Source: Candidatus Crickella caballi
GTDB lineage: Bacteria > Bacillota > Clostridia > Peptostreptococcales > Anaerovoracaceae
Assembly: GCA_018064665.1 (NCBI GenBank)
Contig: JAGHUV010000019.1
Span: 1 to 64,000, forward strand
Direction: 5' to 3'
Length of the DNA stretch: 64,000 nucleotides
Shown here: piece by piece, positions 53,279-60,342 of the stretch
Numbering within the stretch: the first letter of the stretch is position 1
Layout: every line of letters begins with the position of its first letter
Program-made: the position numbers and the translations under genes
Notes under the pieces: model-generated
Databases searched by the model: none
The model's input: only the letters and a program-made list of their open reading frames with translations
Told to the model about the DNA's origin: nothing

Positions 53279-54355
53279 CTATTCTACATAAACTCTTTCA
53301 ACATATCTTGATGTGAAGGCTCTCATTACGGCAAAGTATCCGAGTTCGAGCTGTATCACGTCACCCACCTTATATTCCTTCTCTGACTCTGTCACGTCAA
53401 GCATCAGATGGTCGGAGCTTGCTCCAAGCATAATGATTCCCGGATCGAGCGGAGTGCAGATTTCAGGGTCAAAGTCCTGTTTGCCCAAAGCACAGATTGC
53501 TTTGATGCGGTGTTCTCCGCGGTCTGTAAAGGTCGGCTTGTTGCCGTAGGAATCTGCTCCGATGGTTCCCCATGGAAGAGATGGCTTCTCCTTGAGCTCA
53601 ACGATCTCACATTCCAGGGTAAATGTATCCCTGAAGGTTCCCGGAAGGTAGCTGTACTTTGCACGCTCCTTGCCGAACAGCAGCGATTCACCAAGCCTGA
53701 GGCTGTCAACGCCCTCAGGAATTCCATTATTCATCATAAGATCAATCGTTCCGGAGTTTCCGCCGCTTACGATATCCAGCGGTCTTCCGATTGCATCACT
53801 TACGCGCTTTCTGAGATCCGCAAGCTGCTGCATCTTCTCTGTGTCAGGAGTAATAAATGAGAAGCAGGTCAGATTCACTCCTATTCCGTAGAGGTATACG
53901 CCCTTCATCTTCTCGACCTCAAGTGCAACATCGACCATCTCATCATAATCGACATAGCCCTCACGAATGTCTCCGAGGTCAACCATGAGCACAACCTTGT
54001 GCGGCTTTGCACCTGTTCTAAGCACTTCCTCATTGATTGCACGAATAGTCTCGATTTCTGAATCAAGAGATGCGTCTGCGTATTTGACAAGCTGCGGAAC
54101 TTCGCTCAGCATAGGTGGTCGAATCAGCCAGCGATCTGCAGTAAGACCTGCTTTGGCCTGAAGCTCAAGATTGTCCACTCTGGAATCTCCGGTCATCGTT
54201 AGACCGCCGTCCACATAGCACTGAGCGATCTTCGGGTCTCCGCTGAAAACCTTGGTTACTCCTACGATCCTAATACCATGCTCAGCACAAAGCTCCTTAA
54301 CAACTCTAACGTTATTTCTGATGTGTTCAAGATTTACTATCACTCTTGGATACAT
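53279..54355 (-). CDS. Ornithine racemase-like PLP enzyme (alanine racemase N-terminal fold)
   Basis: The protein has 358 residues. 'MYPRVIVNLEHIRNNVRVVKELC' and 'IRIVGVTKVFSGDPKIAQCYVDGG' (PLP Lys in VTKVF) match the Orr/YhfX group rather than classical Alr. 'VVLMVDLGDIREGY', 'GIGVNLTCFSFITPD', 'SGGNSGTIDLMMN' and 'LRLGESLLFG' support this. It may interconvert L- and D-ornithine or another amino acid, feeding D-ornithine fermentation. GGAGG precedes the ATG at 54355. It is downstream of an amino-acid symporter gene. Confidence 0.85.
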   Translation of the reverse strand: MYPRVIVNLEHIRNNVRVVKELCAEHGIRIVGVTKVFSGDPKIAQCYVDGGLTMTGDSRVDNLELQAKAGLTADRWLIRPPMLSEVPQLVKYADASLDSEIETIRAINEEVLRTGAKPHKVVLMVDLGDIREGYVDYDEMVDVALEVEKMKGVYLYGIGVNLTCFSFITPDTEKMQQLADLRKRVSDAIGRPLDIVSGGNSGTIDLMMNNGIPEGVDSLRLGESLLFGKERAKYSYLPGTFRDTFTLECEIVELKEKPSLPWGTIGADSYGNKPTFTDRGEHRIKAICALGKQDFDPEICTPLDPGIIMLGASSDHLMLDVTESEKEYKVGDVIQLELGYFAVMRAFTSRYVERVYVE

Positions 54356-54426
54356 AGAATACCTCCGATTTTTAATACTAAGCTCTGCAGGATGCAGGGC
54401 TCTTACTATCTCTTGCAAAAGATAAA

Positions 54427-54447
54427 GGCGGGTCATTGCGACCCGCC
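54427..54447 (-). terminator. Hairpin terminator after the AGCS symporter gene
   Basis: GGCGGGTC (54427-54434) pairs with GACCCGCC (54440-54447). On the minus strand TTTATCTTTT follows. Confidence 0.7.
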
Positions 54448-54473
54448 TCCATTATACACTATATGTCTGAAAA

Positions 54474-55883
54474 TTACTTCCAGTAATCAAGCTGTGAATC
54501 ATCCATTCCGATGTCAGCAGCCTTGAATACAGGGTTCTTTCCCTCTGCCTTCTGAGCCTTGTAGTCTGCGAGTGCTTTGTAAGCAACGCCACCGAGCTTA
54601 ACGCAAGCAGGGAGGTTAACGAGGCACATAAGAGCCATCAGAATGTCTGCGATATCCCATGCAGCTGCCATTGAGAGTCCAGCTCCAAGGAAGATAACGA
54701 GTGCAGCACAGATTCTGAAGATGATCATGAACTTCTTGCTTGGCATCTTCTTGTTGTTGATGAATGCGAGGCAGTTATCAACATAGAAGAAGTTTCCGAT
54801 CAGAGTTGTGAATGCGAACAGTGAAAGAGCTACTGCTACGAAAATGTTTCCGCCGTTTGTTCCGAGGATAGTTCCTGTTGCAGCCTGTACCATAGGTGCT
54901 CCTGCGAGCTCCTCTGTAGGAGTAATTCCGCAGCACATGCACATGAATGCTGTTGCTGTGCAGAGGATGATTGTATCCAGGAATACGGAGAACATCTGAA
55001 CGAGACCCTGCTTAACCGGGTGAGATACGGATGCTGCAGCTGCTGCGTTAGGAGCAGAACCAACACCGGCCTCGTTGGAGAACAGACCTCTCTTGATACC
55101 ATACATCATGCAGGATCCTGCGATTCCGCCTGCTGCTGCGTGGAAGTCAAATGCGTTTCTGAAGATCTCTCCGAACATAGCAGGGATCAGCTTGCCATGA
55201 GCAACGATAACAACCAGTGCAACAAGGATATACAGAACGCCCATAACAGGAACGAGCACGCCTGCTACGTCAGCAATTCTTCTGCCGCCGCCGAAGATGC
55301 AGTATCCAACTACCAGCGCAAGTACAGCACCGATGATCCAGCAAGTAACGCCTTCCTTATAGAAGCCGAATGCTGCGAATGAAGACTGCAGGTTGTAAGA
55401 AGCCAGCATGTTGAATCCGCCTGCATATGTGAGAATCAGGAAGATTGCAAATACTACTGCAAGACCTCTGCTGCCAAGTGCATCCTCGATGTAGTAAGCA
55501 GGTCCACCGTATGAACCGCCATCAGGATTCTTCTTCTTGTAGATCTGAGCAAGAGTTGACTCTACGAATGCAGAAGCCATTCCTACGAATGCGATAACCC
55601 ACATCCAGAATACTGAACCGAATCCTCCGATGCAAATAGCAGTTGCTACTCCGACGATGTTTCCTGTTCCTACTCTGGAAGCAGTTGATACCATCAGAGC
55701 CTTAAATGAGGAAATAGCTCCCTCTTCATCCGGTTTCTCCTTGAGAACGCGGATAGACTCACCAATCATAGTGAAGTTTACAGCCTTAGTCTTGAATGTG
55801 AACCAAAGACCTGCAGCTGCAAGTACGATAACAAGGATAGGATAGTAGAAAATTCCATCCAACCAGTCCAAAAATGCCATCAT
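54474..55883 (-). CDS. Sodium:alanine/glycine symporter (AGCS family)
   Basis: The protein has 469 residues and about eleven membrane helices. AGCS marks are 'STASRVGTGNIVGVATAI', 'FWMWVIAFVGMASAFVESTLAQIYKKK', 'GGPAYYIEDALGSRGLAV' and 'KRGLFSNEAGVGSAPNAAA'. It imports small neutral amino acids with Na+. Amino-acid uptake fits the neighbouring racemase and Ior genes. AAAGGGG precedes the first of two adjacent ATGs. Confidence 0.94.
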   Translation of the reverse strand: MMAFLDWLDGIFYYPILVIVLAAAGLWFTFKTKAVNFTMIGESIRVLKEKPDEEGAISSFKALMVSTASRVGTGNIVGVATAICIGGFGSVFWMWVIAFVGMASAFVESTLAQIYKKKNPDGGSYGGPAYYIEDALGSRGLAVVFAIFLILTYAGGFNMLASYNLQSSFAAFGFYKEGVTCWIIGAVLALVVGYCIFGGGRRIADVAGVLVPVMGVLYILVALVVIVAHGKLIPAMFGEIFRNAFDFHAAAGGIAGSCMMYGIKRGLFSNEAGVGSAPNAAAAASVSHPVKQGLVQMFSVFLDTIILCTATAFMCMCCGITPTEELAGAPMVQAATGTILGTNGGNIFVAVALSLFAFTTLIGNFFYVDNCLAFINNKKMPSKKFMIIFRICAALVIFLGAGLSMAAAWDIADILMALMCLVNLPACVKLGGVAYKALADYKAQKAEGKNPVFKAADIGMDDSQLDYWK

Positions 55884-55995
55884 AACGATAATCCCCTTTC
55901 TTTTTTGTATTATCTTTCTTAGATTGTTCCTTTTTCTTGGGTCAGTTGTTGCATTTTGTCAAAAAAATATAACAAACCCTTCAATTGATAGTGGA

Positions 55996-56024
55996 ATTGT
56001 ACCAAATCAAAAAGGGTCTGTCTA
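55996..56024 (-). promoter_or_regulatory. Promoter upstream of the AGCS symporter gene
   Basis: On the minus strand TAGACA (56024-56019) and TACAAT (56001-55996) are 17 bp apart, over 110 bp upstream of the start codon. The interval between is AT-rich, with an imperfect ACCCTT..AAGGGT inverted repeat that includes the -10 box. Confidence 0.6.
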
Positions 56025-56071
56025 TACTTTTGGCGTTTTTTGTATAATTGTATACAATCTATTCGCTCTTA

Positions 56072-57739
56072 TTATTTCTTTGTCGTCAGGGTACCCATGA
56101 TGCTTCTTCCGAGCTGAGCTCCGATGTTTCCGCCGATGGTTCTTCCCTTCTTACCGAGCACCGCCTCTCCGATCGCTTTGCCTACCTCGCGGCCGATGGT
56201 TCCTCCGGTCGTCCTTGCAACACGACGCGCCTCAGTTGTTCCGAGAACGGCCTCTGCTTTCTCTCCGACTGCAGAAGTCACATCTCTTACAGTACCTATC
56301 ACTGTTCCTGTGAGAGGATCTGCCGCAATGTCCCCGCCCAGCGCTTCCTGTGCTGTGTTAGGGGCCTTCTCAACGGTAGTCTCGATCTCTATAGTAGGTG
56401 TCAATCCGCCCATGTCATCTGCAGGAGCTGCCGTCTGTGCAACCTTGCCTGTGATCCTCTCGTATGCGGAAATGTTGTCTACCATTGTTCCATACTTAGC
56501 CATGAACGGTGATGCATCATTGATCTGCTTGCGCTCGTCAGCTGTCAAAGCGCCCATTCGGCTCTCCGGTGGAAGTATGTATGCGTGCTCAGCGACTGTC
56601 GGTGCACCCTTCTCATCGAGAACAGATACAACAGCTTCGCCTGTGCCGAGGTTCTGCATGAGCTCCTCAGTCTTGAACTCAGGATTCTCACGGAAAGCGT
56701 CAGCTGCGGCTTTGAGCACCTTCTGCTCTGCAGGTGTGTATGCATGCAAAGCGTGCTCTATCTTGTTGCCAAGCTGCGACATTACCGCACCAGGAATGTC
56801 TCCCGGGCTCTGTGTTACAAAGAAAATCGAAACGCCCTTGGAACGAATCAGTTTAACGACCTGCTCGATTTTGTCCAGCAGACTCTTGCTTGCGTTCTTG
56901 AATAAAAGATGCGCCTCATCAAAGAAGAATACCATCTTAGGCTTCTCAGGATCACCGACCTCAGGAAGCAGCTCGAACAGCTCTGACAGCAGATACAGCA
57001 TGAAAGCCGAATACAGTCTCGGCTGGCTGATGAGTGTCTCTGCAGCGAGAATATTGATATTGCCTCTGCCGTCGCCTGCCTTCATAAAGAAGTCTCTGAT
57101 ATCTATTGCAGGCTCTCCGAAGAACATATCAGCTCCTTCGGATTCCAGTGCAACGATGGATCTTATAATAGTAGCAACAGACTGCTGAGCAATGTTACCG
57201 TAGTCCGCTTTGAAATCGTCGGAGTGATCGGCAGCATACTGCAGCATCGCTTTCATGTCCTTGGTGTCGGTAAGAACAAGTCCCTGATCGTCAGCAATCT
57301 TGAAGATGACCTGCATCAGCTCAGTCTGTGTGTCATTAAGACCAAGGACCTGTGCCAGAAGCTGAGGTCCCATCTCGCTTACAGTAGTTCTCAGCGGAAT
57401 ACCGCTTCTGCCATAAATGTCGAAAATGGAAACAGGATAGCCCTCGTACTTGAACATGTCCCTAATGCCAAAACGGTCGAGTCTCTTCTGCATGCTTTCA
57501 CTGTCTTCGCCGGCAGCTGCAACGCCTGCCATATCGCCCTTGACATCGGACATGAAAACAGGAACTCCCAGCTGAGAGAACGACTCAGCCAGAACCTTAA
57601 GCGTAACGGATTTGCCGGTACCTGTGGCACCGCAAATAAATCCGTGCTTGTTGGCCATATCCGGGCGCATTACGATAGGATCCGTCAGAGCCTCGTCATT
57701 GCCCTTTTTAGCAAAGAAAATCATATTGTTATCTACCAT
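56072..57739 (-). CDS. HerA-like ATPase (DUF853/YjgR family)
   Basis: The protein has 555 residues. Walker A is GATGTGKSVT (about 37-46), and Walker B is 'KMVFFFDEAHLLF'. 'MSDVKGDMAGVA' and 'SIFFVTQSPGDIPGAVMSQLGNKIEHALHAYTP' are YjgR signatures. The C-terminal 100 residues are Gly/Thr/Arg-rich ('GGTIGREVGKAIGEAVLGKKGRTIGGNIGAQLGRSI'-type low complexity), perhaps for membrane or nucleic acid contact. It is related to HerA DNA-translocating ATPases, but the cellular role is unknown. Confidence 0.9.
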   Translation of the reverse strand: MVDNNMIFFAKKGNDEALTDPIVMRPDMANKHGFICGATGTGKSVTLKVLAESFSQLGVPVFMSDVKGDMAGVAAAGEDSESMQKRLDRFGIRDMFKYEGYPVSIFDIYGRSGIPLRTTVSEMGPQLLAQVLGLNDTQTELMQVIFKIADDQGLVLTDTKDMKAMLQYAADHSDDFKADYGNIAQQSVATIIRSIVALESEGADMFFGEPAIDIRDFFMKAGDGRGNINILAAETLISQPRLYSAFMLYLLSELFELLPEVGDPEKPKMVFFFDEAHLLFKNASKSLLDKIEQVVKLIRSKGVSIFFVTQSPGDIPGAVMSQLGNKIEHALHAYTPAEQKVLKAAADAFRENPEFKTEELMQNLGTGEAVVSVLDEKGAPTVAEHAYILPPESRMGALTADERKQINDASPFMAKYGTMVDNISAYERITGKVAQTAAPADDMGGLTPTIEIETTVEKAPNTAQEALGGDIAADPLTGTVIGTVRDVTSAVGEKAEAVLGTTEARRVARTTGGTIGREVGKAIGEAVLGKKGRTIGGNIGAQLGRSIMGTLTTKK

Positions 57740-57790
57740 CGTGCTATCCTTTCCATTATGCTGCCGTCGACATATCCCTGTATTCCTGTT

Positions 57791-58552
57791 TTATGCCGGC
57801 TGCGGCATGTTCTTATATTTATCTTTACCGAATAATCTCTTAACTCTTGTCGTAAGAAGGGCAACGATCGCTGCACCGACGCCAAGCTTTACTGCACCCG
57901 CTGCGAAAGGATACTTATTCCAGAACAGCGGCGCAACCGCGTCAGCAGTAGCCATACCTACAGCAACGACCGCAAGAATAATAACATTCTTCTTGCTGAG
58001 TATCCTGCTGAGCGGAATTTCCGGGAACAATATCTTAGCTGTTACTGCAAACAGGCCGAGCAGAACAAGCCAGCCTGCAAAGCTTGCAAGAATCATTCCG
58101 CCTACCGGCGTCGCAAACAGGAACTTCCAGAAAACCGATATAAGTGTAAGTATTGCTGTTCCGATTGCCCACAAAGGCATTATCACAAGTATTCTTGCTG
58201 CGCTCGGAAGACTGAGAACAGCCTGTCTGAATCTTGCAACAATTCCTGATTTAGCTCCCTTCTCTTCGGTTGCGTCATCATCGTCATCATCTACAGTAGT
58301 ATTGCCGTAATCACCGATATCCATCACAACAGGAGGCCTGTTAACACTGTCTCCAAGCTGATCGCCGGTAAGCTCTGCCGTCCCGGAAAAGGCCAGACCT
58401 GCCAGAAGTGACAACACAAGAACGCCGACTGCGGCACCCTTTCTGGTATATTTCCCCGCCGCCTTGGCTGTCTTCTCAGCTTTCTTCCTGCGTCCCTCCG
58501 CCAGGTTGCTGAGGTTATCACGAACGTCTTCAATTATTCTGTCTTTGTTCAT
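57791..58552 (-). CDS. Multi-pass membrane protein of unknown function
   Basis: The protein has 253 residues. A charged helical N-terminus (1-35) is followed by a helix (about 40-58) and an acidic linker with six consecutive Asp (about 90-96). About four more helices follow ('ILVIMPLWAIGTAILTLISVFW', 'MILASFAGWLVLLGLFAVTAKIL', 'NVIILAVVAVGMATADAVAPLF', 'AVKLGVGAAIVALLTTRV'). No family is recognised. It sits 51 bp upstream of the HerA-like gene in the same direction. The ATG at 58552 is preferred to a TTG at 58558; the ribosome site is weak. Confidence 0.7.
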   Translation of the reverse strand: MNKDRIIEDVRDNLSNLAEGRRKKAEKTAKAAGKYTRKGAAVGVLVLSLLAGLAFSGTAELTGDQLGDSVNRPPVVMDIGDYGNTTVDDDDDDATEEKGAKSGIVARFRQAVLSLPSAARILVIMPLWAIGTAILTLISVFWKFLFATPVGGMILASFAGWLVLLGLFAVTAKILFPEIPLSRILSKKNVIILAVVAVGMATADAVAPLFWNKYPFAAGAVKLGVGAAIVALLTTRVKRLFGKDKYKNMPQPA

Positions 58553-58644
58553 TTCCAAATTTCAGTTGTTTCCTTTACCTTCACGCGTTAAATACACGCC
58601 CTCTGAACCAATGTAACCGAACCTCTGCCACAATCATTCTGCGA

Positions 58645-59013
58645 CTAAACTTCTGCAACAAATTCTATTTCGCACAGGAAGTCCTTAGGATTCTGCTTTA
58701 CTGCAACGCAGGATCTTGCAGGCTTTCCGGTGAAATATCTGGCGTAAACCTCATTGAATGCTGCGAAGTCCGACATGTCCTTAAGGAAGCATGTAGTCTT
58801 GATCACCTTGGTCAGGTCACTTCCCGCTGCCTCAAGGATCGCCTGGCAGTTCCTGCAGGCCTGCTCAGTTGCAGCTGTAATTTCAGTAATAAGCTCACCT
58901 GTTACAGGATCAATAGGACCCTGTCCGCTTGCAAAAAGAAATCCTCCTGCGACCTTTGCCTGTGAATATGGTCCGATAGCTCCAGGAGCCTTATCTGTAC
59001 TTATAGTTTTCAT
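58645..59013 (-). CDS. ridA: RidA family enamine/imine deaminase
   Basis: The protein has 122 residues. 'APGAIGPYSQAKVAGGFLFASGQGPIDPVTGEL' and 'RSCVAVKQNPKDFLCEIEFVAEV' are the RidA (YjgF) signature, with the key Arg in 'ARSCV'. It hydrolyses reactive 2-aminoacrylate and similar imines from PLP enzymes. Such detoxification suits a racemase-rich, amino-acid-fermenting organism. GGAGA precedes the ATG. Confidence 0.95.
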   Translation of the reverse strand: MKTISTDKAPGAIGPYSQAKVAGGFLFASGQGPIDPVTGELITEITAATEQACRNCQAILEAAGSDLTKVIKTTCFLKDMSDFAAFNEVYARYFTGKPARSCVAVKQNPKDFLCEIEFVAEV

Positions 59014-59029
59014 AATTTTCTCTCCTTTT

Positions 59030-59104
59030 ACAGATTGCAGTTTGATTGTTTGTTATTTGTTATTCACTGTTTTTTCTTATCTGTTATTTACTATTTGATA
59101 TTTG
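59030..59104. repeat. Short imperfect TGTTATT-like repeats
   Basis: The intergenic stretch holds degenerate copies of TTTGTTATT and CTGTTATT spaced 9-20 bp apart (for example around 59050, 59080 and 59100). It is simple AT-rich sequence between ridA and lepB, possibly a site of slipped-strand change. Confidence 0.55.
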
Positions 59105-59617
59105 TTATTTCTTATTAAGAAGCTTGCCCTTAACGTTGCTGAAGATCACGCAGCCAAAGTCTCTGGAATCTACCGAGACCGCTCTGTTGTCACCCAGTAC
59201 GAAGACCTCCCCTGCCTGTACAGTAACAGGATATTCCACTCTCGCATTCTCAGGCAGTGTCTCTCCCTGTGCATAGTCCTCTTTAAGCTGTGATCCGTTA
59301 AGCACTACCGCGCCATCCACAAGCTCGATAGTATCACCTTCGACACCGATGACTCTCTTAACATAGGAGTCTCCCGAAGGCATCTTGATTGCAATTATGT
59401 CACCTCTATCGTAAGTTTTTCCGACTCTGAGATATGCGACCGGCTGGTTATTCTTAAGCGTAGGATACATGGATTCTCCGTCCACCTTTGCTACACCGAG
59501 AATCAGCGAAACTATTAAAAGGAAAATTACAGCGCCTGCCACGAACTCTATCGCAAAATGCAGCATGCCGTACTTATTCTTATCATATTTGCTACGTGTT
59601 CTTTTCTTGCCTGCCAT
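59105..59617 (-). CDS. lepB: Signal peptidase I
   Basis: The protein has 170 residues. A membrane anchor (about 22-43) is followed by the S26 boxes: 'GESMYPTLKNNQPV' (catalytic Ser), 'RGDIIAIKMPSGDSYVKRVIGVEGDTIEL' (catalytic Lys) and 'FVLGDNRAVSVDSRDFG'. It cleaves Sec signal peptides on the outer face of the membrane, for example of the surface protein at 1-4481. A good promoter lies 20 bp upstream of the ATG. Confidence 0.96.
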   Translation of the reverse strand: MAGKKRTRSKYDKNKYGMLHFAIEFVAGAVIFLLIVSLILGVAKVDGESMYPTLKNNQPVAYLRVGKTYDRGDIIAIKMPSGDSYVKRVIGVEGDTIELVDGAVVLNGSQLKEDYAQGETLPENARVEYPVTVQAGEVFVLGDNRAVSVDSRDFGCVIFSNVKGKLLNKK

Positions 59618-59638
59618 AATTCTTCATCTCCTGACGAA

Positions 59639-59667
59639 ATTATACTAATTTTCTTCCTGCTGTACAA
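59639..59667 (-). promoter_or_regulatory. lepB promoter
   Basis: On the minus strand TTGTAC (59667-59662) and a perfect TATAAT (59644-59639) are 17 bp apart. Confidence 0.75.
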
Positions 59668-59672
59668 TGAAA

Positions 59673-59698
59673 AACCGAGGTCATTGTTGGCCTCGGTT
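59673..59698 (-). terminator. Intrinsic terminator after the small membrane protein genes
   Basis: AACCGAGG (59673-59680) pairs with CCTCGGTT (59691-59698). On the minus strand TTTTT follows. It lies just before the lepB promoter. Confidence 0.8.
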
Positions 59699-59718
59699 GA
59701 CTCCACTTACAGTTCCTG

Positions 59719-59961
59719 TTACTCTTTGTCAGATGCATCGACTTTAGTATAAGTCATCTCATCCGGGATAGGTACTGCATCTGCTGCAGCAGCATTAACA
59801 AGCTCAGAATTAGCAGTATAGTCATCGAGCTTCTCCTGCAATTCCTCCTTGCGCTTCTTAAGCTTGTGATTCCTGTAGAGCAGTATAGCCAGCACCAGGA
59901 GAAGAATAATAGCTGCAGGAATATCCCAGTGACAGAATCCTATCAATGTATGATGTGTCAT
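59719..59961 (-). CDS. Small membrane protein, unknown
   Basis: The protein has 80 residues. One membrane helix (about 12-29, 'IPAAIILLLVLAILLY') is followed by a basic stretch ('RNHKLKKRKEELQEKLDDY') and an acidic tail. No family is recognised. The ATG is preceded by AAAGGGG. It is 18 bp downstream of a similar-sized gene of the same layout, and the two seem to form one unit ended by a terminator. Confidence 0.6.
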   Translation of the reverse strand: MTHHTLIGFCHWDIPAAIILLLVLAILLYRNHKLKKRKEELQEKLDDYTANSELVNAAAADAVPIPDEMTYTKVDASDKE

Positions 59962-59979
59962 ATCGTTATCCCCTTTCTG

Positions 59980-60189
59980 TTACTTGTCTGTAGCGTGGCT
60001 GTACGCATTCTCAGGATTATCGAATTCGTAAGTATCCGACATCTTGTCATCAAACTTCTCATTACGTCTTTCCTGTCTGATAACATGTATAGTTGCCATT
60101 ACCAACATAATAGCAAGTACTGTGAAAGCCAGTATTGTCCACAGGCACATGCCGTATGTGTTATGAATCTGTTCGTGCAATTGAAACAT
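59980..60189 (-). CDS. Small membrane protein, unknown
   Basis: The protein has 69 residues starting MFQLHEQIHNTYG. One membrane helix (about 16-36, 'CLWTILAFTVLAIMLVMATIHVI') is followed by a basic then acidic tail ('RQERRNEKFDDKMSDTYEFD'). Layout is like the next gene, without clear sequence identity. GGAGG lies nine bases before the ATG at 60189; the TTG at 60198 is less likely. Function unknown. Confidence 0.6.
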   Translation of the reverse strand: MFQLHEQIHNTYGMCLWTILAFTVLAIMLVMATIHVIRQERRNEKFDDKMSDTYEFDNPENAYSHATDK

Positions 60190-60225
60190 CAGCCTCAACC
60201 TCCATTAAACAATTTATGCCGGGGA

Positions 60226-60263
60226 GGGTACATCTCAATCCCTTCTATATATAAAGAGTACCC
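60226..60263. promoter_or_regulatory. Inverted repeat upstream of the small membrane protein genes
   Basis: GGGTAC (60226-60231) and GTACCC (60258-60263) flank a TATATATA-rich centre. It may be an operator or part of the promoter for the two small genes. Confidence 0.4.
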
Positions 60264-60342
60264 GAACATCCCAAAAGGCTCACTAAATCTTGTTCTATTT
60301 TGATTTTCTCAAATTTTCGAGTTTTGTCAATTCAATTATACA

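Noticed and set aside
55950..56016. Terminator of the HerA-like gene from the ACCCTT/AAGGGT inverted repeat
   Set aside because: The stem is broken by mismatches and contains a good promoter -10 box; a promoter explains the sequence better.
56124..57188. 354-codon plus-strand ORF
   Set aside because: It is the antisense shadow of the HerA-like gene; composition is Ser/Ala-rich without domain motifs.
59030..59104. CRISPR-like short repeats
   Set aside because: Units are degenerate, 7-9 bp, without regular spacers or cas genes; this is simple AT-rich sequence.
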